Assembly (NCBI GenBank): GCA_011947345.1
Contig: JAAVTG010000711.1
Coordinates: 310,001-374,000 of the forward strand
Reading direction: 5' to 3'
Source: Phytophthora quininea
Lineage: Eukaryota; Oomycota; Peronosporomycetes; Peronosporales; Peronosporaceae
DNA length: 64,000 bases
The position numbers were made by a program, and so were the translations under genes. Below the pieces are notes generated by a model. The model was not told the origin of the DNA and searched no databases. It saw nothing but the letters and a program-made list of their open reading frames with translations. Below are positions 33,192-44,053 of this stretch, one piece after another (the stretch's first letter is position 1; every line of letters begins with the position of its first letter).

Positions 33192-34310
33192 GGTCGTTCT
33201 TGTAGGGTGGGGTTTGGAAGGATGTTGTGCTCCCTCGGAGGCGCTTTGAATAATGAGCTAAGGGAGCAACGAACAAGGCGACGTATTACACGAACGGTTT
33301 CGCTGTACGCAATCAGATTGAGTAAGGAGCTGGAGAGATACGTCATCTTCTTGGAGACAAACATGAACAAGAATTTTGCTGACCATCGTGGTTGCCGTGG
33401 ACGAATGGACCGGAAAGAAGTACGTGCATTGGTCTACCGATAGCAGCTTTGCCTCAGAGCATGAAAAGAGGTTCACAGCCAACCAGCCAGCCAGCACCTG
33501 CACAGGCGACACCTTTCCATTGGAGGTTGAACTCCGCCCACCAGGGAAGAGATGCATAACCTAGGATATGTAGGAGATGGAATAGGAGGATCGTAGGGGT
33601 CCTGTCGCGACGGCTAAAGATGAAAGATAATGTCGTCGTCCTGTTCTCTTGTCGGGCCCCCTGCATACAATGACAGTTAAACCCGTCCGAGTTTCCCCAA
33701 GATGGAGGAAGTCCTGCTATCGATCTTGACCTCGCATCTCCTTCCTCGCGGGCGCTTGCAAGGATCGACTCGAGCTCTATGCAAGAGTCTCTTTCGATTT
33801 CTGTCCCAAGTGATCGGCTGGAAGCGCTGCTTGCACCGAGCCAAATCTTGGTCATATCACGGCGTGAATGTTGATGCTGCTTTGCCCTGTCTTGGTGCGG
33901 CCAAGAACAAAATCGTGTCGCCCTCGCTAGAAACAGGCATCGGCTCTGCGAAACCGAAGAGCGTGTGCCTCGGGTGTTTTGGAATCGAGTCACGCGCGGG
34001 TCCACACGCTGCGTCTCCACTCCACCGGCGGTCACCAGCTTGGTTAGCACTGAGCAATAGCCGCCACAGGGACTCGAACGAAAGCCGATAGAGCGCCGGA
34101 CTGGAGGGCATCGTCCTACGACTGCTGCCAAAAACATTAGAAATCACTCGACGAGACGGTGGGAAGCACCTGACGTCGAAGACACCGGTAGAGACCAGGC
34201 TCCGCTATAGAGCTCGGTCTCTGCTCGACATCAACGCGACTGCCGAGGAAATGCGCTCATTTTCCTTTTCTCCTTGTTGGTCGAGCTTCGACCGGCATTG
34301 ACCCCAAGAC
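33192..34310. other. Intergenic, no supported gene
   Basis: A 227-codon minus-strand frame (33454-34137) is open but lacks recognisable motifs and overlaps other frames on both strands. Around 34060-34135 there are tRNA-like words in conflicting orientations. I see no convincing gene. Confidence 0.45.
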
Positions 34311-35810
34311 ATGGTCTTCAACACGCTCTCCAAGGCCGTCGTGGCGCTGCTGGCCCTCCCCGCCGTCGCACACGCCGCCATCAGCACCTGCGAGGTCACC
34401 GACGCCGACGCCTGCGCCATCGACAACCTCACCGCCTCCGACGACGACGGCAGCGTACTCGTCTACCCCGGCGGAGACACCCGCTGCGCCTTCGACAACT
34501 ACACCGACTCGGTGACGACGTTCGAGTCGGACCCGACGTACTTCTTCCAGGTGTTCCCGGCCGCCAACCAGGACAAGTCCAAGCTGCTCATCTTCTTCCA
34601 GGGCGGCGGCGCCTGCGTCGACGACTACACGTGCAACTTCGCCATCCAGTGCCAGCTCGGCTCGAGCGCGCTCATCTCCACCGCCGCCTCGGTCACCGAC
34701 ACGGGCATCATGAACCGCAGCCTGGCGGACGGCGTCTTCAACGACTACAACATCGTGTACCTGCCGTACTGCACGGGCGACCTGTTCGTGGGCAACAAGT
34801 ACTTGGAGCCGTCCGAGAGCGTGTACAGCCAGGCGCTGGGCAACAAGCAGTGCCTGGGCCAGAACATGGGCATGCACATGAACGGCTACAACAACACCAT
34901 GGCGGTGTTGAAGTGGGCGCTGCAGAACTACCCGGAGCCGGAGCACGTGGTGGTGGGCGGCTACAGTGCCGGCTCGCTGGCGGCGCAGATGTGGTCTGCG
35001 TTCGTGGCGAACGAGTGGGGTGTGGAGGACAAGTCGACCAAGTTCCAGGTGCTGGCGGACAGCTACGTGGGCGTATTCCCGGAGTACAAGGTGGCTGCAG
35101 CTGAGCTCATCAACTACTACAACGGCTGCGGAAACGTTGGTTTCCCCGCTGACATGTTGGCCGAGTGTGAGGCGGAGACGGCGACTGCTGTCGAGCTGGT
35201 AAGCTCACTGATGAAGAAGGCTCCGAATGGTGAGTGGCTCTTCATCGACAGTATCGCGGACAAGACCCAAAGGAAGTTCTACGAGTTGGTGCTGTTGGGT
35301 ATTGCCGGTTACCCGTTCACGAACCTGCTGCCGGCGGACGAGTTCTACGGCAACATGACGGAGATCTTGGACACATATTCTGCGTTCATGAATGTGACGC
35401 GGTTCAACATCGACAGCGAGCAACACGTGTGGCTGACTGGCAACGACTACGCGAGCGCTGAGAGTCTTGAGAGCGAGTACTTGGGCGATGTGTTGAAGTC
35501 GTGGTTGGCGGATTCGTCGAGCACTCCGTCGTCGACAACGGCAACTCCTACGTCCACACCTGAAGCGACGACGGCGACGCCGACGTCAACTCCCGAGGCA
35601 ACGACTACTACGCCGACGCCCACCACCGCTACCCCGGTGTCCACAACGAGCACTCCAACATCAACTACCGCTACCCCGGTATCCACAACAACTCCAACGT
35701 CTACGGCGTCAACGCCAGCGTCAACGACCACCCCGGCGACCACGACGAGTGCTCCGTCATCAAACACAACGACACCGGAGCCTACTGTTAACATTCCTTC
35801 GTACTGTTAG
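34311..35810 (+). CDS. Secreted pectin-acetylesterase/Notum-like esterase, copy 3, with mucin-like tail
   Basis: 499 residues. The catalytic domain is near-identical to copies 1 and 2, with a more diverged patch at about residues 265-320 (VAAAELINYYNGCGNVGFPADM). GGYSAGS and SEQHVWL are intact. The tail (about 405-490) is a long Thr/Pro/Ser repeat ending TVNIPSYC. The upstream region differs from copies 1 and 2 immediately before the ATG. It forms a PAE-SDR pair with the gene at 36068, resembling the arrangement of copy 2, NLP and SDR 4. Confidence 0.87.
   Translation: MVFNTLSKAVVALLALPAVAHAAISTCEVTDADACAIDNLTASDDDGSVLVYPGGDTRCAFDNYTDSVTTFESDPTYFFQVFPAANQDKSKLLIFFQGGGACVDDYTCNFAIQCQLGSSALISTAASVTDTGIMNRSLADGVFNDYNIVYLPYCTGDLFVGNKYLEPSESVYSQALGNKQCLGQNMGMHMNGYNNTMAVLKWALQNYPEPEHVVVGGYSAGSLAAQMWSAFVANEWGVEDKSTKFQVLADSYVGVFPEYKVAAAELINYYNGCGNVGFPADMLAECEAETATAVELVSSLMKKAPNGEWLFIDSIADKTQRKFYELVLLGIAGYPFTNLLPADEFYGNMTEILDTYSAFMNVTRFNIDSEQHVWLTGNDYASAESLESEYLGDVLKSWLADSSSTPSSTTATPTSTPEATTATPTSTPEATTTTPTPTTATPVSTTSTPTSTTATPVSTTTPTSTASTPASTTTPATTTSAPSSNTTTPEPTVNIPSYC
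35515..35795 (+). repeat. Imperfect coding minisatellite (Thr/Pro-rich tail)
   Basis: Tandem imperfect units around ACTCCTACGTCCACA and its variants, each encoding TPTST-like residues. A shorter version occurs in copy 2 at 30895-31020 and none in copy 1, so the array length varies between paralogues. Confidence 0.7.
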
Positions 35811-36067
35811 AGCATGTTAGCGTGGTTAATCTCGATGCAAGACGTCGTGTTACTTTTCGGAGCTGTGCAAATGTTTTTGATGTCTTCAGTTCAACCCCGA
35901 TAACACTCGGCACGAATGCAGGATAAAACGGAAATTCAAGAACATCTTGGTGAGCTTTGAGCTCGTGGTCCGCAATGTGAAGCGAATCATTTTGAAGAAA
36001 AAGAGTCTGTGGCAGCATAAAAGTCTTAGCTCTGAAAGCTATGGTATCTTAGAATCTACGCTGCCGC

Positions 36068-36886
36068 CTACCAAGGCAGCTGCGTGCCCTGGAAGTCGAA
36101 GAACTTGGCCGTGTCGCCCATCGTCAGTCCCGAGATCACCTTCGTCACTCCTGCGATCGAGTCCGCAGGCTGCATCACGCCCTGGCCATGCGTTAAGTCT
36201 GTATTCGTGTAACCCGGCTCAAACACCACGGCGACGATGTTGTCTTCGTGCAGCTCCATGGCCAGGTTGGCGTTGATCATGTTGAGCGCCGCCTTGGACG
36301 CGCGGTAGCTGTGCATGCTGCCGTTCGGCACCTCGTGGGTCTCGTAGTAGACTTTTTCGAGCGGCCCAAAGGCGCCGTCCAGGTTCACGTGGATACTACC
36401 GAGGATGGAGGAGATGGAGGCGACGATGGCCGTCCCGTTGGCCGCAGCAGCCAATGTCAGGCTCGAGTGCAGCGCGCGAGTCGTGAGGAACGGACCGACA
36501 GAGTTGACCTCAAACAGACGCATGAAGGAGTCCTTGGTGGTGGAGGCAAAGTCGAACTGACCCATGAGGCCGGCGTTGTTGATGAGCAGGTCGATCGGGA
36601 CGCCGTCCAGCTCCTTGGCCATGCGCGAGATGGAGTCCTCGTCGCTCGTGTCTAGCTGCACGATCTTGAACGGAGTCAACGCCTTCAACTACAAGACAAA
36701 TGGTCGGTGAGTGGAGTGGAGTTATCTAGCAGGACAATGCACGAGAAGACGCACTTTGTCGGCCTTGTCGACGTCGCGGGCCGTGCCGATGACCTTCCAT
36801 CCGGCCTTGACGTAGTGCTCGACGAAGGTGAGACCGAGGCCGCGGTTGGCGCCCGTGACGAGAACAGTCTTGTTGGTGCTGGACAT
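36068..36886 (-). CDS. Short-chain dehydrogenase/reductase, C-factor-like (SDR 5)
   Basis: Exons 36886-36755 and 36688-36068 with a 66-bp intron encode 250 residues, almost the same protein as SDR 3: same exon 1, same intron with few changes, and YRASK and NNAG intact. Differences include the segment after NNAG and the loss of the Gly/Pro near the C-terminus (FQGTQLPW). The duplicated unit extends upstream into the promoter. It is inverted relative to SDR 3, 15 kb away. Confidence 0.92.
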
Positions 36887-37158
36887 CGTTGTTGGAGGCG
36901 TGCTGGCGTGTGAGGCTCGAAGGAAGTTGAATAATGAGAGCTGTGGAGGTTTGACAAGGGCCCGGTTGCAGGTTTCATGCGTAACCTGGAAGAGACACAC
37001 CGAGATCGTTTACGCACGGAAGTTTTGGCTAAACCTCCACACCATGTATTCCAGCGAACGGATAGATGATGCAGAAGCTCTTTTGGTTCATTGGGTGGCT
37101 GGTCAGAAATGAACGAGTAAAAGGTTTGGCAGCCAGAGCTTGGGGTTAAACGCCGCCG

Positions 37159-37482
37159 TCAAACTACTGCAACAGGTTGGTTGCGTTTTGGGTGCTCAAG
37201 GAGTTCGCCTTTGGCGAATTTGAACGCCGATGAGCTCTCGACTGAAGGCTGGAAACAGAAGAATCGTCCGCGGTGCTTGGGGCAACGACGGTGACGGTCG
37301 GAACTTGTAGACTGCCGAGGCTCTGTTACCAACAAGCGACAGAGCTTTCGAGGACAGCGCTGTTGGCGGTGGCAAAGCGAGACAGGTGGTGGACCGAATG
37401 TCCTGCAGTACGAATTATCGACACAGCTCACCGAAGACGGACAAGAGCAGACTGCGAAAATGGCAAGTATCCTCACTGACAA
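37159..37482 (-). CDS. Possible small secreted Cys-containing protein
   Basis: A 107-codon frame beginning MSVRILAIFAVCSCPSSVS, which could be a signal peptide, followed by several Cys. No family is recognised and composition is otherwise ordinary, so this may be chance. Confidence 0.2.
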   Translation of the reverse strand: MSVRILAIFAVCSCPSSVSCVDNSYCRTFGPPPVSLCHRQQRCPRKLCRLLVTEPRQSTSSDRHRRCPKHRGRFFCFQPSVESSSAFKFAKGELLEHPKRNQPVAVV

Positions 37483-37535
37483 GACGGTTTTCTATTGGTA
37501 CCACAAAATATGAAGATCTAATGCCACCACAACAC

Positions 37536-38532
37536 TTACTGGCGAAGACGGCGCTTGCAGTTCTTCGCACCAGGCGTCGCCGGCTCCGACGGAGATGAAG
37601 GAGACCCCTTGCCACCAGACTGCTGGCTGCCAGTCTTCTCGGTTCCACTGCTACCTTCGTTGGCCGTCGAACCACCATTAGTTTGGTTCGGGGTAGTCGA
37701 GTCACTGCCATTATCGGTATCCGAGGAGCTTTCCACCTGGCTGCCAGTCTCACTTGTGGACGGGGTACCAGTCTTGGGGTTAGATGGTGCCGAAGACCCG
37801 TGGCTGCCAATGCTGCTCGTGGAAGGAACGCCAGTCTTCGGGTTGAATGGTGTCGAGGATCCGCTGCTGCCAAGTCCCGACCCCGACGTCGATTCCGATC
37901 CGCCCGGGAGGACGAAGGGCGTATCGCACGGCTCGGAGCCCGACGCACTACCCTCGACGGAAGCGGTCGATCCATGACCCGAACTACTTAACGAACCGTC
38001 AGGAGCACTGCCGGGGCCGCTTGAGGGTGGAGGATTGACTTTGCCACCCGGCGGAGAGCCACTGCCATCGCTCGAGGGGCCCGTCGGAATGTCACTGCTA
38101 CCCGTTGATCCCTGGCCTTCACTACCTGCCGGTGCGCTGCCCGATCCGCTCTCCGTGGGTAGACTTCCAGACCCGCTGATCGCTGGCACTCCAGTCTTGG
38201 GGTTGAAAGGCGTCGTTGTGCCACTGCCCTCCGAGGAGCCCTGACCTTGACTGCCGGCAGGCACGCTACCCGATCCACTCATTGGCGGCACCGTGATGTC
38301 GGTCTTGTCCTTGGGGATCGATCCACTGCCCTGGTCCACTGCCGACGAGCCTTCAACGGAAGACCCGGTGCTGTCGAACGCGTACGAGTCGTCGTTGGTG
38401 CTCGGGGTGGCCGTGGTGACGGCGGGAGCATGCGTCAGGAGACGCCGCCGCCTTTCCTTGCTCGATAGCAACCGCTCCATTCATGGCAACCGCAACTGCG
38501 ACGACAATTGAAAGAGTTTTCCAGGACCGCAT
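37536..38532 (-). CDS. Secreted Ser/Gly/Pro-rich low-complexity protein
   Basis: A Met at 38532 begins a clear signal peptide (MRSWKTLSIVVAVAVAMNG). After about 25 residues the coding character passes to another frame (from about 38450) that stays open to 37536. That frame encodes about 300 residues of Ser/Gly/Thr/Pro with repeated FNPKTG, SGSG and PAGS units and a basic end (KNCKRRLRQ). The junction would need one base fewer or two more, unlike the other breaks in the window. Alternatively the protein starts at the Met at 38480 without a signal. It is likely cell-wall or extracellular matrix associated; repeat proteins of this kind are common in oomycete secretomes. Confidence 0.55.
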
Positions 38533-39377
38533 TGTTGGTGGTGACGTGGGAATTGGTGCTGAGGCAAATTGAATAATGAGCTGTCGACTGCCTAGACTCG
38601 TTCCAGCACTAGCAAGAGGGACAAGCTCACGACGGCATATGATAACGGCTCGCCATGGCATGAACTCCATGTGGGCCGAGAAATGGCGCTAGCTGCGACG
38701 GTATCAGCCGGGGTGTTCTCGGGTGGCAGGTGCCGTGTTGAAATGCTTCGCGGCTCAACATGTTGCTGGTTAATCTGGCTCACCATGCTATCAATAATGG
38801 CTGCTCGCGCGTATGGTGCTCGAAGCACGTGGTCTCCAAGGGAATCGCCAAGAGCACATGGTAAACCACACGCAATGCTTTGCGGAACATGTATGGAGAC
38901 TGCTCCACCGGCGGAGGGGTCCTGATCTACGGATGAGAGAGAGTAGCCGTCCAGGAAAACACACAGGGCCTGCCAATGAGTGCGAATTGGACATTTCTCG
39001 CGCTTCGGGTTTCCATAGACGCTTTCGAATAGGGGCGGAAAAGGTTTTGTCAATGCCAATAAACCATGAAGTGGGCTGCTCCGGCGGTGGTCCACTAGAG
39101 CATGTAGCACTTCAAACTCAAGACGGCCAGCAAACGCACTCTCGATCGTCCTGGAGCGGGTGACTAGCTTCCATCGGGACTAGTCCAGTCCTTGTAGCAT
39201 ACACCGACATATCTTCAGTGTAGAACGCTTTTAACTAGTTTCACTGCCTCCTTTAGGTCTGCTAAGGTCTTGTTCCCGTCGACCTTCATGCAAATCGGAG
39301 GCCTACCAAGACACAAAAGCTCTTGTTGGAGTCATTCCTTTTCGTACTTTTTGTGGTAAAAGAAGGAGCTGCTAGTG
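38533..39377. other. Intergenic, no supported gene
   Basis: A 172-codon minus-strand frame (38592-39110) is open but shows no motif, no signal peptide and no coding-like bias. It lies between divergent genes. Confidence 0.4.
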
Positions 39378-41439
39378 ATGGATATGGATCCCGAGTGGGC
39401 GTTCCTGGCTCCATGGTTCGAAGACCTCCGTGGGCACTTGCTGCCTGGAGACGCTTCTGTCTCCAACTCTCCGTTCTGCGTGCAGATCCGCTGCTTGCCG
39501 TCGTCCAAGGAGACAAACTTCATGAATTCGGAAGTATCTCACTGTGTTCTCTTCCCTCCACAGGCGACCGCAACCAACTGCAGCGGATTCGAGAGGCCAT
39601 TGAGCTGTTCAACGCCTTAGCAGTCGTCTCAAGCGAGGTGTACACAAACTACCTTCGAGAGTTTATGGAGCTGGACGACATGTTTGGGTTTGGCGGACGA
39701 CGGTCAGAGGTTCTGCCGATCTGGGACTGCTATCTACAGGGCAAGATAGCGACCGAGAATGCTGTTAATACCAAGACCACAGTGACTTGGGGAGAGCTGC
39801 TGGGCTGTCCAGATGACCCGTGGGAGTACTCGGAAGAGTTTCGCCAAGCTATGAACAAGTTAGGGGTCTCGGTAGAGCTGGAGGCCGAGTCTTCGTTGGA
39901 GTGGACTACACGCCATGAGGCGATCCCCATGTCGGGGAGCCAATTCGTAGATGATGGAGAAGAGAAGGTTTCCTTTTTACGAACTTTTAGAGAGCAGTTA
40001 AAGACGGAGGCTCCGTCGCCAGTGCATTTGTGTGCCCTTCAAGACGGTGCTGGACTTGTTCAAGTATGGGAACAAAATCCTCGACAAGAAGTGGCTGAGA
40101 AGAGTGAAACGTACGCTTGGACATGGAAGTCCAAGTTCGGAGCTCCGACGTTCATGCAAATGACTGTAGCGCTTGCCCAAGCTGGAATAACTTGTTTGAT
40201 GGTCAGACTCGATGAGAGGGATATGGGTGGGCTGGAAAAGCTATGCAGAACGCTGGGTATCTCTTTAGTATGATCGCTTGTGACAAGGCATTGTGCGCGA
40301 ATGCAGAGCTGCCGTCACTTGAACGCCGCGGAGGAGGTAGGGAGCTGGAAATTCAATGCGACTGGGCTTCTGATAGGATGATCGGTGCGATGAGTTCGGC
40401 CATTAGTGAGGCCCGAGCGATTAAGCGTTTGGTGTATTCCTTGGATCAAGATGACACTTCAAACGAGGCTGTGGACGCTGCTCGATGGGGCTGGTTAGGG
40501 TATTGTCTGTTCTCGAGAGTCTCAAACAGCTCGGTTGAGTATGTGAAGATCTCCAAGCTTCCTCTGACACGGCATGGGGTAGAAGCGATCAAAACAGTTC
40601 TTGAAAACAATTATCCAGGGAAAACCGAGTCAGAATTCGGCTATGTCAACGTGAAAAAGGGAACTCCGTTGCGATCCACCGGAGGTGCTGTCACTTTTGT
40701 GTTATCACATGACTACTTCTGCAGAGCACGTATGAGCCAAGAGCGCCGTGTAGAAGTCGTCGTTCCTGGATATGGCATCTGCAGCATGCAGCTTTCAGGC
40801 AGTGATCAGTTTGTGTGTGATTCCCCAGTATCGAGCAAGAGTTTAAGCCGCGTTGAATCTTTAGAGCTAGAGCTGTCCGTCGTTGAGAAAGATTCACTGG
40901 TCGTGGAGCTGCTGGCGCTTGTTGGTGCTAACCTCACGGAGTTGAGTATCACGAGTTGGATGGAGAGGGAAGCTGCTATCGACCTTAGCGAATTAGCGTC
41001 GGCAACTCCTGGTCTCAAAGAACTCGAGATCACTTCATTTAACGTGAACATTTCTAGTCTAGAGAAGCTGCAGGACTGGGGGCTCCAAAGCTTGGAGATA
41101 TCCGACAGTGCCAGAGTTGATAGCCTGGTGGATTGCTTAAGTGATCCAGCGTGTCAGATGTCTCGTCAGCTAGCGCACCTCAAGATAAGAAGCCCCGGAG
41201 GCTTCGACGCAGTGTACGTCCATGCTCTTAAAGCACACAATGGCGACTATGTTAGTGCCGTTGAAGAAAAGCTTCCCAATCGCTCCAAGGTGGCGGTGCT
41301 GAGCATTATGAAGGATGCAAGCGGATCGACGACGTTCCACCGCGTAGACGCGAGCATTTTGAGCTTGATTTTTGAGTTTGCGGCTACCCCCAAGCGACGA
41401 AATGTTCAAGTGCTCAGTGGAGCGGCGAGTTATGCTTGA
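39378..41439 (+). CDS. Leucine-rich hypothetical protein in three frames
   Basis: Three frames join if one base is added at each of two GGG runs (39432-39434 and 40255-40257), giving about 687 residues. The N-terminus reads MDMDPEWAFLAPWFEDLRG, followed by a helical region with MELDDMFGFGGRR and CPDDPWEYSEEF. The C-terminal 300 residues have LRR-like periodicity (LVGANLTELSITSW, LKELEITSF, LQSLEISD) and end with an FEFAATPKRRN helix. No signal peptide or membrane helix is seen. The architecture (unknown N-domain plus degenerate LRR) recalls oomycete F-box/LRR-like families, but I cannot name it. Confidence 0.55.
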
Positions 41440-41465
41440 GTTTTACTGAATTGCATGCGGTTTGC

Positions 41466-43822
41466 TTATAAAGCAAAGTTCTGTGCGTACATGCGACCTT
41501 CGTCAGTGCTAGCTGCCATTCTTACCAGTAAGAGATTCATGATCGTGTTGGCGAGGGACTGCAATCTGGAAATGAGCAGCAGTACGCCAGTTTGAGTCAA
41601 CATGGACTGCGGCATTTCACTACCAGAGCAGAAACCCTTCCACACCGCCAAGAGGAACACACTCTGCGACTGCGGTAGCCCGGTGTCTCCAAGGCTCCCC
41701 ACCAGTGCATAACCAAAGAGCAATGCACTCTTGCCAGCACTTAGCGACAGTGCGCAGTCCGAGTAGCCAACCGTCCACAGCAACGTCAATGGCAACGTCA
41801 CACCTTGCGCCAATCGGTTGCACGCCGACAGCACAGGGAACAACGCGCCAAACACGGCGGGAGGCACTTCCCGTGTCCGTAACACGCTCTTAGTGGCGAT
41901 CGCCAACGGCAACATTGGAGACTGCAACAGTACGCTGTAAAGCAGCGCCGGCATCACCTTGAGCAGCCATCCGAAAGGCTGACGACGCGTGACGAAAAGA
42001 ACAGCAACGGACAAACCACCAAACTCTGCAGTGCACACCACCACCACGGCAGCAGTCCAATTACCGGCAAACGATAGCAGCTTCGAGTTGGCAGGGTCTA
42101 CCAACACCGACCCGATGGTGACAGGCAAGATCGCCAGCAATACCAGCGACTGCAGCCAGTCGAGGATCGCAAACAGCGTCGCGTATAGGTGCACGAACAG
42201 TCTGAGCAGCGGGTTGCGACGCGCGTCGCCGCATTCACGGCCGACACCACCACCACGGAAACTGCGAGTGACTGCGACGCCCAAAACGGTGGCGATCACC
42301 ATGGAACTTACGTACATGTCGGCACTTAACGCCTGGACGATGTTGTTGGGCACGTAGCGAGCCCCCAACGCGAAGAAATACTGCGTAAAGCTCAAACTCT
42401 CGACGGCGTCAGGTAGCCCTAGTACGTCGTTAACATCCACGAAGCTTGGAAATACCGATTTGTTGGCGGCGTTGAAGCTGTCGCCACTACAGCTAAGTGT
42501 ACTACCCGTGAGTTCGAGGTAGTTGTTGTTGCTGCACTGGAAGCCGAACGTTGACCTGGAAGAGACGGCAAAATTGAGACTGCTCTGCTGCTTTAGTGAC
42601 GACCGGAACCCGTCGGCGACGACGATCGCCATCGAGATCGAGACCAGACTCACGACAACGTAGAACCCCAACGTCTTGAGCCAAAGGCGGAAGATCGCGC
42701 CTCGAGCTGTCAATGTCGACACGGAGAAGACGACTTGGCAAATGCCCAAGGGCACGGTCGTGCAGTTGACGAGGCGGATGTAGAGATCCCCATCTCGTTG
42801 AGCCAGTAGCCATAGACTTCCGGTGGGTCGAGTGACAACGCCAAGAAGCCGATGGCGAAGCCCACGATCAAGAGAAATAGCAACAGGAACGAATTCATGG
42901 ACCGAGGCAAATGCTGCAGTGCCTGAGAGTGGATCTCGTCAAATGGGGCCGAGTTCCGGTTGGGCTCGGACGACGGTCGTGACGGTCGCGCACTTGGCGG
43001 ATCGCCCGGAGGAGTGCCCAGGATGTCGTAGGGGTCTGACGGGGTCCCGAGCGGAGGTTCTTGTTGCGCGAAAGTGGTTCGGATGAACGGCTCGGAGCCC
43101 GTGGGTGCCCTCGATGGACGGCCATAGTGATATCGGAGTGTGTCCACATCTCCGTCGTCGTCTTCGTTGTCTGCGTCGGTGTAGATGCCACTAACGGCTC
43201 GACTGCCGCGCACATGTTGGTAGAAGGAGGACGTTGAAGCCGCCTCGTAGGCGTGTGGGAACCGCTGCTGCTGTTCGTGGATCTGGTCTTGTTGCTGTCG
43301 TTGGAGCGCTTCGAGTTGCTGGTTCTGTTGTTGAAGCTGGTGGAGATGTAGAGCTCGGTGGTGGTTGTGATCCGAATGAATCGGCTCATTGAGCTCGGAA
43401 GTCGCCGTGTCGACGCTCACAAAGCTGTCGAAGTTGTGTCGCGTGCGGTATGACGGGAGCTCGCCTTCACGGTCGTGCGGGGTGCGCCCATCGGACAGAA
43501 CGGACTCGACGCTGCCGAGAGAGATGCGGCAGCTGGACCGAGTGTCCAGCACTTCGTCCGTGTCGTAGAGACTCAGATCCAGCTCGCTGTGTGTGTCGCC
43601 GTCGTCGACTTCGCTGCCTTCGTAGATGACATGTCGGGGCTTGCTCCTGCGCAAACTGTTAATGCTGTCGAGGCTGTTGGGGCCGATGCTCATTATCTCC
43701 GAGTCCGAGTCGGACACGCTGCCAGTGCGGGACGACGCGCTCCGCCCGCTCATAGCAGAAGAACTCGATTGTTCGTTGCCGACAAGTTCCAAGTGGATGG
43801 TGGTGGTGTTTATAGATGACAT
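41466..43822 (-). CDS. Divergent SLC1-type (dicarboxylate/amino acid:cation symporter) membrane protein
   Basis: Two frames join at the CCCC run 42788-42791 (GGGG on the coding strand, one base short), giving about 785 residues. The N-terminal 330 residues are disordered, Ser/Asp-rich with a Gln-rich stretch. A first membrane helix (SFLLLFLLIVGFAIGFLAL) precedes, across the join, GDLYIRLVNCTTVPLGICQ, the SLC1 helix-2 signature. Further helices and SPMLPLAIATKSVL, SLGDTGLPQ and SRLQSLANT align with the family's hairpin 1, hairpin 2 and helix 8. The NMDGT ion-site motif is replaced by ACNRLA and the helix 8 Asp is missing, so substrate or coupling is likely altered. Start at the Met at 43822 (an upstream GTG is in frame). 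Confidence 0.75.
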
Positions 43823-44053
43823 TTGGGATGTCGTAACGGATGTAGATGAAGACTTAAGGTATCGGTATCCCACGACGCAATGGAGTTAGTGGGGACTCAC
43901 GCCGATGAGGATCATAAGGCAATGACACCAATTGCCATGGCTTGTGTCTACCTTCATGACCAACCGAGTAGGAATTCATCCTTGTCGAGAATACCATCAA
44001 CTTGTTGAACGGTCACCTTCATCTAAAAGCCTCCAAGACACAACTCGCTAGAT

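Noticed and set aside
33454..34137. A 227-codon minus-strand frame upstream of esterase copy 3
   Set aside because: No motif, no coding-like pattern, and overlap with several other frames.
34060..34140. tRNA-like words (GTTCGAGTCC on the minus strand; ATAGAGCGCCGGACT on the plus strand)
   Set aside because: The two words suggest opposite orientations and no cloverleaf with paired acceptor arms could be drawn. At most a tRNA-derived short interspersed element.
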